Origin: Buttiauxella izardii
GTDB taxonomy: Bacteria; Pseudomonadota; Gammaproteobacteria; Enterobacterales; Enterobacteriaceae
Direction of reading: 5' to 3'
NCBI RefSeq assembly: GCF_003601925.1
Contig: NZ_QZWH01000016.1
Coordinates: 1 to 64,000, forward strand
Length of the DNA stretch: 64,000 nt
The notes beneath the pieces are model-generated. The model was not told where the DNA came from. It made no database searches and was given only the letters and a program-made list of their open reading frames with translations. The translations under genes were made by a program, and so were the position numbers. Position 1 is the first letter of the stretch. Every line of letters starts with the position of its first letter. This document shows positions 9,864 through 18,985 of the stretch, piece after piece.

Positions 9864-9902
9864 GAAAGCCTGAATCAGAAATGATTCAGGCTTTCGTCGT
9901 TT
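9864..9902 (+). terminator. Terminator of the second tRNA-Asp; left copy of a flanking repeat
   Basis: The hairpin GAAAGCCTGAATCA / TGATTCAGGCTTTC is followed by a T-rich stretch. Positions 9868-9902 recur with two mismatches at 32907-32941, at the far end of the T6SS island, in the same orientation. Confidence 0.88.
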
Positions 9903-10186
9903 CTATAAAGTGAAAAATTACTCTTCCAATTAAACCTATTCCTTCATTTTTTTCTTTTTTCCGATTGATTAAATTAATTATTTCCTTATCGATTAATTAA
10001 AACATACAAAAATATGATAAATTGTAGTTATTCATAATCATTAATGTATGAATATTTTATTTGTACTAAATATTCGATATCAAACTTTGGTATACATCAA
10101 TACAATAAATAAAAATCCAAACAATTTTCATGCAATTATATAGAATACTCATTAAACCTGTTATTTAAAATATTGAGGCTCTAATA
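9903..10186. other. AT-rich intergenic region before the candidate effector
   Basis: About 284 bases, very AT-rich and without a convincing gene. It presumably contains the promoter for the two genes that follow. The composition contrasts sharply with the backbone on the left and suggests acquired DNA, perhaps silenced by H-NS (inference). Confidence 0.6.
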
Positions 10187-11026
10187 ATGGATGCATGGAA
10201 AGAATATTTAGAGAGAAATCCAGATATCAAGAACCATGTTGATATGGGGTCGGATGAAGAACGCAGAAATATAGAAACATTTTTAAATAAACAAAACGAA
10301 CTCATTCAGGTAATGAATGAGGTTGCTCGTAAGTTTATACAATGGAGTATGGCAAAAGATCATTTTATAAGTGAGGTCATAGCGTATTCTTCAGATATAA
10401 ACTCGAAAATAAATAATGGTATAATATCGGTCAATGAAGCGATTGATGCTATAAACAATGAAATAATATCGTTGAAGAAACAAAGTGAAGAGCTAAGTAG
10501 AAATGACCGCAGGCAAGTTATTATTGTTAAGCCAATTTTAGAAGATACGAAAAATAGTCGGCAGAAAGAAAACATTGATTTAATTGTCGCTGGTGTCGGT
10601 TTTGTTGCTGGTGGTTTGCAAATAGCGTCCGGTGCCGCGCTGATTGGTAGTGGTGTTGGTATTATCCCCGGATCATTTTTACTTGCTCATGGCATAAATA
10701 ATGTCATAGAGAATGGATACTTTTTACTTTTTCGAGATAGTTGCACTGGACCGGTTAGATTTATCTATGAGGGGGTTGGTGAGATAATTGGTCTCAATAA
10801 GCAAGAATCTGATGTTATTTATACATTTGTTGATGTTGGTATTTCTTTGAATGGCTTACTTGCATACAAACTTACAGAGGACGCAACACGGTTATATCGG
10901 TATATAAATGCTGACTTGCTTTGGGGTATGAAACAAATGGGTATGAAACTCATGTCCAAAAAGGAGTTGGTATTAGAAGTGTTAGGTGATGCAAACACAG
11001 TCTTTGGACAATATAGGGCATACTAG
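10187..11026 (+). CDS. DUF4225-like protein, candidate T6SS effector
   Basis: A 279-residue protein of unknown biochemical activity. Residues about 30-125 are charged and probably helical/coiled-coil. Residues about 131-180 form a glycine-rich hydrophobic stretch (VAGVGFVAGGLQIASG, then GSGVGIIPGSFLLAHG), followed by the GPVRFIYEGVGEIIG segment. I recall this arrangement from DUF4225 proteins found beside enterobacterial T6SS genes; family membership should be tested by profile search. The hydrophobic hairpin suggests a membrane-acting toxin. Its stop is immediately followed by the ATG of a small membrane protein, the typical form of an effector-immunity pair. The gene is AT-rich with no visible secretion signal. 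Confidence 0.6.
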   Translation: MDAWKEYLERNPDIKNHVDMGSDEERRNIETFLNKQNELIQVMNEVARKFIQWSMAKDHFISEVIAYSSDINSKINNGIISVNEAIDAINNEIISLKKQSEELSRNDRRQVIIVKPILEDTKNSRQKENIDLIVAGVGFVAGGLQIASGAALIGSGVGIIPGSFLLAHGINNVIENGYFLLFRDSCTGPVRFIYEGVGEIIGLNKQESDVIYTFVDVGISLNGLLAYKLTEDATRLYRYINADLLWGMKQMGMKLMSKKELVLEVLGDANTVFGQYRAY

Positions 11027-11329
11027 ATGAGTTTAATGACAATAATTACTTTGTATGTATTATGTACAGCGGTTACATTGATTCCATTTTATTATATTAT
11101 TAGCCATCTTTTGTACTCCATAAATGTCTATGTTAATTTTCTGGCTATCATTATATTAGTTCTGTGTGCGTTATTTCATTTTGCGGCTTTTCGTACGGGG
11201 GTAATTCCTTTCTTTGATGTTGATATTAGTGGTGATGGTAGCATGGGGTTTGTATTGATTCCTTTTGTATGTGCATATTCATATGCCATACCTTTTTATA
11301 TCGCTCAATCCAGGTATTATAATAGGTGA
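11027..11329 (+). CDS. Small membrane protein, candidate immunity protein
   Basis: A 100-residue hydrophobic protein with about three transmembrane segments (residues about 4-28, 33-55 and 70-92). Its ATG directly abuts the TAG of the preceding gene, so the two are almost certainly translationally coupled. A small membrane protein tied to a membrane-active candidate toxin is what is expected of an immunity protein that protects the inner membrane from self or sibling attack. I recognise no named family, so the role is inferred from position and topology. Confidence 0.55.
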   Translation: MSLMTIITLYVLCTAVTLIPFYYIISHLLYSINVYVNFLAIIILVLCALFHFAAFRTGVIPFFDVDISGDGSMGFVLIPFVCAYSYAIPFYIAQSRYYNR

Positions 11330-11363
11330 TTCTTGGAGGGGGAGAACCTGTTTTATGGAAAAT

Positions 11364-11402
11364 AAAAATGCTGGTTAAGAAACATGACTTAATCAGCATT
11401 TT
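11364..11402. terminator. Bidirectional terminator between the effector pair and the T6SS operon
   Basis: A stem of about 15 bp (AAAATGCTGGTTAAG / CTTAATCAGCATTTT, one G-T pair) with an 8-base loop and flanking A/T runs lies between convergent transcripts. Confidence 0.85.
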
Positions 11403-11424
11403 AATAATAGTATTAAGCTACAAA

Positions 11425-11904
11425 TCAGTAAACCCGGTCAGTCCAAAGGCTATAAGCACTCGTCCCAGCGTTGATATGCTCCCAAGTGATAGTTTCATAG
11501 ACCAGAGAAAGTTTCTCTTGCGGTTGACCTTTATTGTTATGAACTGTGTGGGGAAGCATTAGATGGATATCTACCAATCTCGCTTGGGTGAGTTTTATTT
11601 TATAGAAAAGTTCGTTGATGCCAAATTTATTGGTTTGATGAACATAAAAATCACAGTTTAGTATCTCATTCTCGGAGATGGCTTTGCCAAGTAGTGGTGA
11701 AGATTTATCGATAGGTTTGGTGATAATAACGGGATTATGGTTGGCATTTTGCTGCCTTGTTATCGAGTGAGACAACTCATAAACCATAATCTGATCTAAA
11801 TGTGCGATCTGAGCTTTATTGCCAATTGAATCTAGCGAACAGCAGCCTGCGGACATCAGTCCCTGCTGTAATCCAGTCAGTGTCAGATAAATTAAATTTG
11901 CCAT
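11425..11904 (-). CDS. Hcp-family T6SS tube protein (divergent paralogue)
   Basis: A 159-residue Hcp-superfamily protein. Hcp hexamers stack into the inner tube of the T6SS and carry effectors. Family marks: MANLIYLTLTG start, the central ITKPIDKSSPLLGKAI segment, and the C-terminal SLVYETITWEH-AGTSAYSLW. This is the subclass that often has C-terminal toxin extensions, but this copy ends at the tube domain. It is the last gene of the minus-strand operon, 15 bp after the TssA/VasL-like gene. It differs strongly from the hcp at 31438, so the two may carry different cargo. Confidence 0.85.
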   Translation of the reverse strand: MANLIYLTLTGLQQGLMSAGCCSLDSIGNKAQIAHLDQIMVYELSHSITRQQNANHNPVIITKPIDKSSPLLGKAISENEILNCDFYVHQTNKFGINELFYKIKLTQARLVDIHLMLPHTVHNNKGQPQEKLSLVYETITWEHINAGTSAYSLWTDRVY

Positions 11905-11919
11905 GTTAGTCCCTTATCT

Positions 11920-13275
11920 TTAGTTTTTAGTTTCGACAATATTTGAATACGCGCTCGGTTCAAGGATGTTTCTTATCGAAAAATACCGGCTCGATAAAGC
12001 ATCTATTCGTTCGTTAATCTGCTTCTCTAGGGTTTGCGTATTTTGGTTCTGCTTCCGGGCGTCTTCGAGTTGCGTTAGTAATGCTTCCAATGGAATTTCT
12101 TTATTCAGTTGAGTTTCTGCCTGATAAGCCACAGTTTTAAGGTAGGAAAGTGTCAGCCCCTCTTTATTTTTCTCTCGCTCTACAAGCAACGCTGAAAATT
12201 GATGAAGATCCTGTTGTACCTGCAGATAGCCACGTAACTGAGGGCTATTTGCTGCGCGTAATTTCAGCGCATTGTTCCAGCTTGCCGTTGCCTTTTGCTG
12301 TTGCTCGCTATTGGGCCAGATTGAGTTTGCGGTTTTGGTGAGTCGTTCTCCCGTTTCCAACGTCTGAAGCGGTGATGCATTAAGCAATCTCTTCAGGTTT
12401 TGCGGGTAATTTTCGAGGGTTGGCATCGCTAACCACAATGCGGCACTGCCCTGGCTAGTATCATCCAACTGCGCGATCTGTTTTTGCATAGGAAGAACCT
12501 GCCACCACCAAAGTGTTAGCGCTACGGTAGCGGCACAAGCCACACCTGCCAGAAAAGCCCAGGTAGAATTCCATGATGATTTCTTGGTATGGTTTTCTGA
12601 ACCGGGGAAATGCACTTCTACTCTAGCGGGTTGGGGACTTTGTTCTACTCCAGGCAGAGGGTAAATAACTGAATCGACCATCTCTGACTGTGAAGGCATA
12701 TAAACCAGAGTTGGGGAGGCATACTGATGAGAGGATACGGATAATGTTTGTTGATCCGTTTCCACTCGCTTGCGGATGTTCTGCACGAAATAAAGCAGAT
12801 TCTCAACGCGAGGGATACGTTTTAATTGTACTTGCTGAAGTTTATCGCAAATAAGTTGTAGCGTTCTTTCTGTACGCTGCAGGAGATTAATATCCGTACT
12901 AAGTAAGGAAGGATTTTGACGCAAGATATTTCCTACACGGCTATTAAACCATTCCAGCATATCTGAGCGGGCCTGATAGTTCTGAGGCCAAAAATTTTCC
13001 CACTCCGCAGTAATTAACCCCGCCAATAATTCGCAACCTTCGCAAAAACCCGCTAGACCATTAATTCTGGTTCGCGCCAGGGTGTAATAGGTTGCACTGT
13101 GCAAATCGACGCCATTACTTTTAAAAAGTGTCAGCGCTAGCGACTCCACTAGCCTCCAGTTCACTTCTGGCTGAGTGGGATGATTGGCCTTATTCACCTC
13201 TTCCCGAATGGCACTGAACTCTGGCAGGCTACGAGGATCTTCACCGAGTTTGATGATGTGTGTTGTATCGTTCAT
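11920..13275 (-). CDS. TssA-family/VasL-like membrane protein (TagA-type)
   Basis: A 451-residue protein with an N-terminal ImpA_N domain (about 10-130, including GCELLAGLITAEWENFWPQ), one transmembrane segment (about 234-256, WAFLAGVACAATVALTLWWW) and a C-terminal soluble VasL-like region rich in helices. In other T6SSs, long membrane-bound TssA relatives such as TagA/VasL act on the distal sheath end, stopping or stabilising the extended tail. A second, shorter TssA protein is encoded at 16886-18274, so this one is likely the accessory relative. It is in the operon between tssM and the Hcp gene. Confidence 0.78.
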   Translation of the reverse strand: MNDTTHIIKLGEDPRSLPEFSAIREEVNKANHPTQPEVNWRLVESLALTLFKSNGVDLHSATYYTLARTRINGLAGFCEGCELLAGLITAEWENFWPQNYQARSDMLEWFNSRVGNILRQNPSLLSTDINLLQRTERTLQLICDKLQQVQLKRIPRVENLLYFVQNIRKRVETDQQTLSVSSHQYASPTLVYMPSQSEMVDSVIYPLPGVEQSPQPARVEVHFPGSENHTKKSSWNSTWAFLAGVACAATVALTLWWWQVLPMQKQIAQLDDTSQGSAALWLAMPTLENYPQNLKRLLNASPLQTLETGERLTKTANSIWPNSEQQQKATASWNNALKLRAANSPQLRGYLQVQQDLHQFSALLVEREKNKEGLTLSYLKTVAYQAETQLNKEIPLEALLTQLEDARKQNQNTQTLEKQINERIDALSSRYFSIRNILEPSAYSNIVETKN

Positions 13276-13321
13276 GTTGTCTTTCCCTGAAAGACCCCGG
13301 CATTAGCGCCGGGGAATGAGA

Positions 13322-16300
13322 TCAATAAAGAGTGTCAGGAAGGGTGAATTCGCTGAAAAGCCCGCCGGTGAATGGGTTGTCCTGGGTATCGACGTGAATG
13401 CGATAAACCATATGGCCGCCATCGACGTTAAACCTAACGTCAAATGAACCGTCATCCACATTGGTCAGGGTGCCTGCATCTATCAGGCGGAATTGCGCCC
13501 ATGGCCCGCTGAAACTAATGCTGCGAGGTGCGCCACCACCGGTTCCAATCAGTGTCAGCTTACTTTCAGATCCCTCACGCATCGTGTTCGGCCACACCAG
13601 ATGTGCGGTGAAATTACGTCCGTGGTTATAATCCAGTAGCTGACCATCCATATTCAAAACACTGCGGCGTTTATTGGCAGACAACTCGACCGTTTCTGCG
13701 GCATATTGCGTACCCAAACCACTTTGCTGCGTGAAGAAGGTGTCGCGAATTTTTTGTGCCGTTTCCAGTTGTTGCTGCACGTCCTGACGAATCAGCACCT
13801 GCCCGTCCTCACCTAAAGTGAGTTTGCTTTCGATAAACAGTTTCAGGTTTTCCTGGTAGAAACTGTCCAGAATCCCGCCCGGTTTAAAGAAACGGTCGAA
13901 AGCGTCAAGCGAGGCATCCTGGGCTGACTGCGGATCGAATGGATAGCGATCGGCCAATGTCTGTTGCCAGGTTTTCACGACTTTTTCGTTCCACTCCACT
14001 TCCATGTAATGAACCGCTTCAATCATCACGACATGCCAGGCTTGATCCGCGAGTTTGCCTACCCATCTGTTCAATGGCGCCGGCAGAGTTTTTGCCAACT
14101 GGCGAGTTGCGAAAATAGGATCACTGCTGTTTTGGTCGAGGCGAAGCTGCACGGCTTTAAGGGCTGATTTTCCCGGTACCGGTGAGTTCTGGATTGCCAG
14201 CAGATAACGGTGTAACTCCGTTAATTGCTGATAGACCGTCTGCAATGTGCTGTCTTTATCTTTTACCTCGGTCAACACGCTATTTTCTGGAGCAAATTCA
14301 CGACCAAGACGTGTGAGCAACTGGAAGTCCAGTGCAGACATCATCGCTTCACGCGTTTTATCCGGGAGATTGGCAGGTGGCGGTGGCGATTGAGTATTAT
14401 CACGCAGGGTTTGCAACGTGCGATAGAACGGCTGATCGCCACTGATGATTTGCTCAAGAGCATCAATAACTTGCTGCATATCCTCATAATCACGAACATC
14501 GAGATTATTCAGAGCCGCTTGCCAGGTGGCGGTATAGTCGCTGATATATTGCTCAGTAATATGCCGCTGGATTTCTTCGCGATCGGCCGCACTGTATGTC
14601 ACATTTTTGGTGATATTTAGCACCCAACTATCCAGCGCTGTCAGCTCAACCAGACTGTCGCGTTGCTTAACGAAATAGCTTTGCAGACCGTAGCGCGTCA
14701 GGAATTGCGGGACAGATAAATCCTCTTCCTTATTAGCAACAAACACTTTGTCAAAGCTTGGGCCAATTTGATCTCGCAGATTCAAGTCAGCAGGCAACAC
14801 ACCTAAGGCTTTGGTGCGCAAACTCTGGTAAACGCGCTGATAGATTGAGAGCTTACTCAGCTCTTTTTGCGCCGCAGCGATGGGTTTCGCATAGGGAATA
14901 AAACGATTGATCGAATCGTTATCGCCCGCCATACGTTGTGCCTGCCAGTTGGTATGCTCAAGGGCATAATCCAGGTGCGCCATGAGTTGCCCCTGCAATC
15001 CGCGCTGCCCATGGAAATTATCACTCCAGCGTTGGGCCATATATTGCTCTACGACTTTATTATCACGCCCGCTTTTATCTTCGAGCATGCGGATAACCCG
15101 CAGTATCGCGAGCTTTTTCTCACTCTCAGGTTCTGCGTTGTTCAAGTCCTTGATCAAACCGTTGAGCAGTGCCGGTAAATAGCGCTGCTCAAGCAGTTGT
15201 AAGTAGGTTCTCTCGACGTAAGGGCCAATTCTTCGTCCCTGATAAAGAGCCATATCTGTCAGTGCGTTATGTTCACGATAATCACCGTAAGCGAGCGTGG
15301 CATCCCGGATAGGGTTCAGTAGTGGCAATTGCAGATTACCCAGCTCATCAATGCCTTGTGGCGGAGGGATATCCATAAAGGTTTTGGCCTGTGCCAGAAC
15401 GGTAACGCCCGAGCGGTAATTTGATTTGTAATAGTGATGCCAGCCTGCAACGCAAGCGATAACTGCAACGCCGCCAATAGCGGAGAAGACCGTGAGTTGG
15501 CGTCTGCTTTTCCCACGCCAGACACTGTTTTCACTAGCAAGATTAGGCTCTGCTAGTAAAGTTTGTGGGAATAGCCTGCGGGTAAAGTAGGGTTGTGTTT
15601 CGACCATTGGCCAGGAGGTGAGGGCATTTTGCCCCAGGCGATATTGAGCTGCGGCTGATTGAATGAACATATCGTCAACCTGCCCACGTTGCAGCGATGA
15701 AGTGAGATAAACCCCGCGCAACATCACCGCCATATTATCACCTGCCAACAAACCAGAAATCAGTGCTTCAAGATGATCGACAATTCCCTGGATCTGGCGG
15801 CTAAAACTAAACAGCGTGCTACGCTGACTGCTTTCCACATGATTGAGCGATAAGTTCGGTAACGCCTGATTAAAACGCTCCATCCATTCTTGCCAGAAAG
15901 AACGCAGTTCCTCGCGCCAACGTTCATTTTCATGAGCGCCGACGGAGAAAGTCACACCCAGCGTTGCATCCCGCTCTTGCTTATCGAGCGGTTGGAAAAG
16001 CGGGGCGAATCCATGAAGCAGATCCAACTTTGTTAGGGTGATATACACCGGGAGTTCGCAATGTAACTGCTGACGGATATCCTGCAGGCGCTGGCGCAAT
16101 ACCGTAAGTTGGCGTTCGCGTTGGTACTTACTGGCCGTCAATAATTCAGGCAAATCCACCGTCAGAATAATCCCGTTGAGCGGTTGGCGTGGGCGCTTCT
16201 GGTTTAGCCATTCCAGCCAGTGCCCCCATAGTCGCGCATTAGCGTTTGCTTCTTCCTGGCCACTAACGGGTTGCTCAATCAGCGCTCCATCAATATCGAA

Positions 16301-16864
16301 AATAACCGCGTGCGCGCCCACTCGAGGGGCGATATGCCAGGTTGAGCTATTTTCACCGCGTACTTTTTCAGGCACATAAATAGTGTCGGAGGAGTAACCT
16401 TCCCCAAGTAGCGTGCTTTTGCCGCTCCCGGAAGTGCCGATGACCATGTACCACGGCAGATGGTAGAGATAATTTCGTCGTGCGAGATGGCGTTGCAGGC
16501 GTAACAACCAATGATCGAGATGGCGCTGTTGCTGGTGGATCTCCAGACTTAACGGATCTTTTTCATGCTGGCGTTGTTGCTGTTGCTGCGTCTCAAGAAC
16601 CTGCAATCGTTTAACGATTCGCACCGTCAGCCACGCTAGTGCAATCAGTACCCAGACGGCGGTTGCCAGCCAGCGGTTAGCCTGCGGAGCGAGTGGATGT
16701 TGCTCGCCCAGAATCCATGCGGGTCCTTTCCACCAAATCCACACCAGTGATAATACCCAGGCAACAATCAGCAATATCATTGCAGAGATTTTTAGCCTCG
16801 GCATGGCTGGCTTAAGTGTTGGCCTTAGCGCTCTTAGAAAGCTGGGTTTAGATACTTTGAACAC
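13322..16864 (-). CDS. tssM: T6SS membrane-complex protein TssM (IcmF/VasK)
   Basis: A 1180-residue inner-membrane protein that spans to the periplasm and forms the TssJLM envelope complex. Two N-terminal transmembrane helices (about 27-46, 67-84) flank a short loop. A cytoplasmic NTPase-like domain with an intact Walker A motif (GTSGSGKSTLL, about 141-151) follows, then a third helix (about 455-472) and the large periplasmic region with the C-terminal DUF1215-type domain that contacts TssJ. The start is GTG with AGGAG 8 nt upstream. Length is normal and no stop interrupts it. Confidence 0.95.
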   Translation of the reverse strand: MFKVSKPSFLRALRPTLKPAMPRLKISAMILLIVAWVLSLVWIWWKGPAWILGEQHPLAPQANRWLATAVWVLIALAWLTVRIVKRLQVLETQQQQQRQHEKDPLSLEIHQQQRHLDHWLLRLQRHLARRNYLYHLPWYMVIGTSGSGKSTLLGEGYSSDTIYVPEKVRGENSSTWHIAPRVGAHAVIFDIDGALIEQPVSGQEEANANARLWGHWLEWLNQKRPRQPLNGIILTVDLPELLTASKYQRERQLTVLRQRLQDIRQQLHCELPVYITLTKLDLLHGFAPLFQPLDKQERDATLGVTFSVGAHENERWREELRSFWQEWMERFNQALPNLSLNHVESSQRSTLFSFSRQIQGIVDHLEALISGLLAGDNMAVMLRGVYLTSSLQRGQVDDMFIQSAAAQYRLGQNALTSWPMVETQPYFTRRLFPQTLLAEPNLASENSVWRGKSRRQLTVFSAIGGVAVIACVAGWHHYYKSNYRSGVTVLAQAKTFMDIPPPQGIDELGNLQLPLLNPIRDATLAYGDYREHNALTDMALYQGRRIGPYVERTYLQLLEQRYLPALLNGLIKDLNNAEPESEKKLAILRVIRMLEDKSGRDNKVVEQYMAQRWSDNFHGQRGLQGQLMAHLDYALEHTNWQAQRMAGDNDSINRFIPYAKPIAAAQKELSKLSIYQRVYQSLRTKALGVLPADLNLRDQIGPSFDKVFVANKEEDLSVPQFLTRYGLQSYFVKQRDSLVELTALDSWVLNITKNVTYSAADREEIQRHITEQYISDYTATWQAALNNLDVRDYEDMQQVIDALEQIISGDQPFYRTLQTLRDNTQSPPPPANLPDKTREAMMSALDFQLLTRLGREFAPENSVLTEVKDKDSTLQTVYQQLTELHRYLLAIQNSPVPGKSALKAVQLRLDQNSSDPIFATRQLAKTLPAPLNRWVGKLADQAWHVVMIEAVHYMEVEWNEKVVKTWQQTLADRYPFDPQSAQDASLDAFDRFFKPGGILDSFYQENLKLFIESKLTLGEDGQVLIRQDVQQQLETAQKIRDTFFTQQSGLGTQYAAETVELSANKRRSVLNMDGQLLDYNHGRNFTAHLVWPNTMREGSESKLTLIGTGGGAPRSISFSGPWAQFRLIDAGTLTNVDDGSFDVRFNVDGGHMVYRIHVDTQDNPFTGGLFSEFTLPDTLY

Positions 16865-16885
16865 AATAAAACTCCTGTTTATACA

Positions 16886-18274
16886 TCACTGTCCTGTCGT
16901 GATTTTTTCTTCTAATTGTTCAACCAAGGCGGGTTCCCACTGGGATAACGTCATCTGGCATGCAGTTTGATGCAGTGTTTTGTATTGTTGACGCGCAGAG
17001 GCGACCATGCCGGCATGTTCAAAAAGCTGGGCGCTGAAAAATTGTTGATAAAATTGATCTCGAGGTTCGTGGGCTTGTTGCTGATATTGCTCAACTAATT
17101 GCAATGCAGGAATAAGGCCTTGTTCTGAAAAACACTGCCATAGGCTTTGCGTGTTGGAATCACTATTCAAAGATGAATTTGCCGCGCTAGTCTCCAGCCA
17201 GCGTTGCGTAACCTGCGACAAATACGGTGAGTAATCGTTAAACAGCAAAGTCTTAAGCGCAGGAATTCGGTTTAAGAAATGATTAAGCTCGTCGCGTATT
17301 GCTTCCGCTGTGTCGGAATGCCCGAGCTGGATCGCAATGTGCGCCGAAAGATAATGTCCGTCGAACCAGTAAGGTGTGAGTAGCAGGCTTTTCTCAATCT
17401 GTTCCCAAAGTTCACTATTTGCAGAAGCCAGGCGAGCCTGGTAATCCTCCATTAAATCGACAGAAAATGCCGCCAACGACGTTCTGCCATCTGTTTCAGC
17501 TTGAGGGGCGCTGGTAATGCTTTGCCAGATAGCATGGCGGCGCAGGCGATAGCCGACCGCGCATTGTGGGTTGCGTTCACATAGTAAATCCGCGACTTTT
17601 AACATTGTCTGTCGCCATGATTTATCATCATGATTTTCAACCGGAATGACGGGGATTGGCGCACTGGCTGCAGTCGATGAACCTGGTGTTGACGGTGTTG
17701 CGATGCTTTCAACCGGTCTGGAAGCCTGTTCCTGAATATGTCGTTGATAAAGCGCAATCAATTCATGCGCTGTTGCGGCTAGTGGTGTGCAGCCAGCCTT
17801 ATTCCAGAACATTGAGAGTTGAGTAAATTCACCATTGATCGCTTCACGCTGGCTCTCGTTTGAATCACAAGCAAAGCTTGCGGCGGCGGCTTCAAAACGC
17901 TGAAGGATCTGTTGAGAAAAGCGGCTCTTATGAGCCTCTTTTTGTGGCCATGACTGCGCCCAGAATTGTTGTAAATACTGATTTAGCAACTGCATCGCGA
18001 GAATCAACTCAGCCGCTTTTCCGGTGTGTTGCAGCGTGCGCAGCAGATGAACCATCAAACGAAAATCTTTGCTTTCGGTTGCCAGTAATTTCAGTGAGCG
18101 CTGCTGTACCTCAGCAATATTCAGTAGTGCGTGATTGAGCGACCCAAGCTTAACCATTTCCCTGTCGATGTACTCCCAGTCAACATTACTCTCGCTGAGC
18201 GTAGAACGGATTTGTTCTTCTGACAGGGGCGCGACAACCTGTTTCACCCATGTGTGCGGTGTTGAAATATCCAT
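16886..18274 (-). CDS. tssA: T6SS protein TssA (ImpA_N plus VasJ-type C-terminal domain)
   Basis: A 462-residue cytoplasmic protein. TssA binds the membrane and baseplate complexes and caps the growing tube/sheath. The N-terminal ImpA_N-like domain (about 20-150), a proline/alanine/serine-rich linker (about 190-215) and a C-terminal VasJ-like helical region ending in SQWEPALVEQLEEK are visible. It lacks the transmembrane helix of the relative at 11920-13275. It lies 21 bp upstream of tssM in the operon. Confidence 0.88.
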   Translation of the reverse strand: MDISTPHTWVKQVVAPLSEEQIRSTLSESNVDWEYIDREMVKLGSLNHALLNIAEVQQRSLKLLATESKDFRLMVHLLRTLQHTGKAAELILAMQLLNQYLQQFWAQSWPQKEAHKSRFSQQILQRFEAAAASFACDSNESQREAINGEFTQLSMFWNKAGCTPLAATAHELIALYQRHIQEQASRPVESIATPSTPGSSTAASAPIPVIPVENHDDKSWRQTMLKVADLLCERNPQCAVGYRLRRHAIWQSITSAPQAETDGRTSLAAFSVDLMEDYQARLASANSELWEQIEKSLLLTPYWFDGHYLSAHIAIQLGHSDTAEAIRDELNHFLNRIPALKTLLFNDYSPYLSQVTQRWLETSAANSSLNSDSNTQSLWQCFSEQGLIPALQLVEQYQQQAHEPRDQFYQQFFSAQLFEHAGMVASARQQYKTLHQTACQMTLSQWEPALVEQLEEKITTGQ

Positions 18275-18292
18275 ATTAGATTCCTTGTAGAA

Positions 18293-18985
18293 CTAACTTG
18301 CCCAGTGGCAGGCAACCCGCAATGGCTCAAGTGTTTTTTCCAGGTCGGTAATTGCAAAGGTCATCGCATGTAGGGAAGGTTGCGACCGGCCGTTAACGTC
18401 GACCGTCAGCGTCTTTGCTGCGAATAACTGTTTGATTTCATCAATTCCGGCAAGGCCACGGCTGGACTCAAGAAGAGAGTCGTTTTCACGCAGGAACCAA
18501 TGGACGTTAAAGCGCGTTTTTTCCGTGGTAATCGTCAGGTCCGGCGCACTTTTAAGCGGCTCAGGTAACGCGATTTGCATTCGCGTGATGTTATCAATGC
18601 AGCTGAACATCAATACCGGACGCGGAGGCACGCTTCCCAGTGCTGGCGTGGTAATCACGACCAAAGGGCGTTCACCTTCCGTTTGGCGAGTCAAAAAAGT
18701 GGTGGAATGATCGTCTCGCAGTAGCTCCTGGCTATAGGCACGCATCCAGGCTTCGCCTTGTTGTTGCGCTTTCTTTAGCGCGCCACCAAAGCCGGGATAT
18801 TGCGGTGCCAGAACCCGGTCATAACAGTCGAGGCGCACCAGTGAAGCCGGTTCTGCCCGGCAGGTGAGCATCGCTTTTAGCGTGGCTTCTGTCGGCAGAT
18901 TATCGGGCTGAGCTGTTGCACAACTGGCCGTTAGTGGTAGCAAAACCAACACCAACACCAGGCTGGCTATTGTCAATCCCTTCAT
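18293..18985 (-). CDS. vasI: T6SS-associated protein VasI (TagO-type)
   Basis: A 230-residue secreted or periplasmic protein with an N-terminal signal peptide (hydrophobic 5-20, Cys22 possible lipidation). A CRAEPASLVRLDCYDRVL segment with paired cysteines follows, typical of the VasI/TagO (VMA_A0118-like) family found in many T6SS clusters. Its exact role is poorly known. The start overlaps the clpV stop by 4 bp (ATGA), so translation is coupled. Confidence 0.75.
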   Translation of the reverse strand: MKGLTIASLVLVLVLLPLTASCATAQPDNLPTEATLKAMLTCRAEPASLVRLDCYDRVLAPQYPGFGGALKKAQQQGEAWMRAYSQELLRDDHSTTFLTRQTEGERPLVVITTPALGSVPPRPVLMFSCIDNITRMQIALPEPLKSAPDLTITTEKTRFNVHWFLRENDSLLESSRGLAGIDEIKQLFAAKTLTVDVNGRSQPSLHAMTFAITDLEKTLEPLRVACHWAS

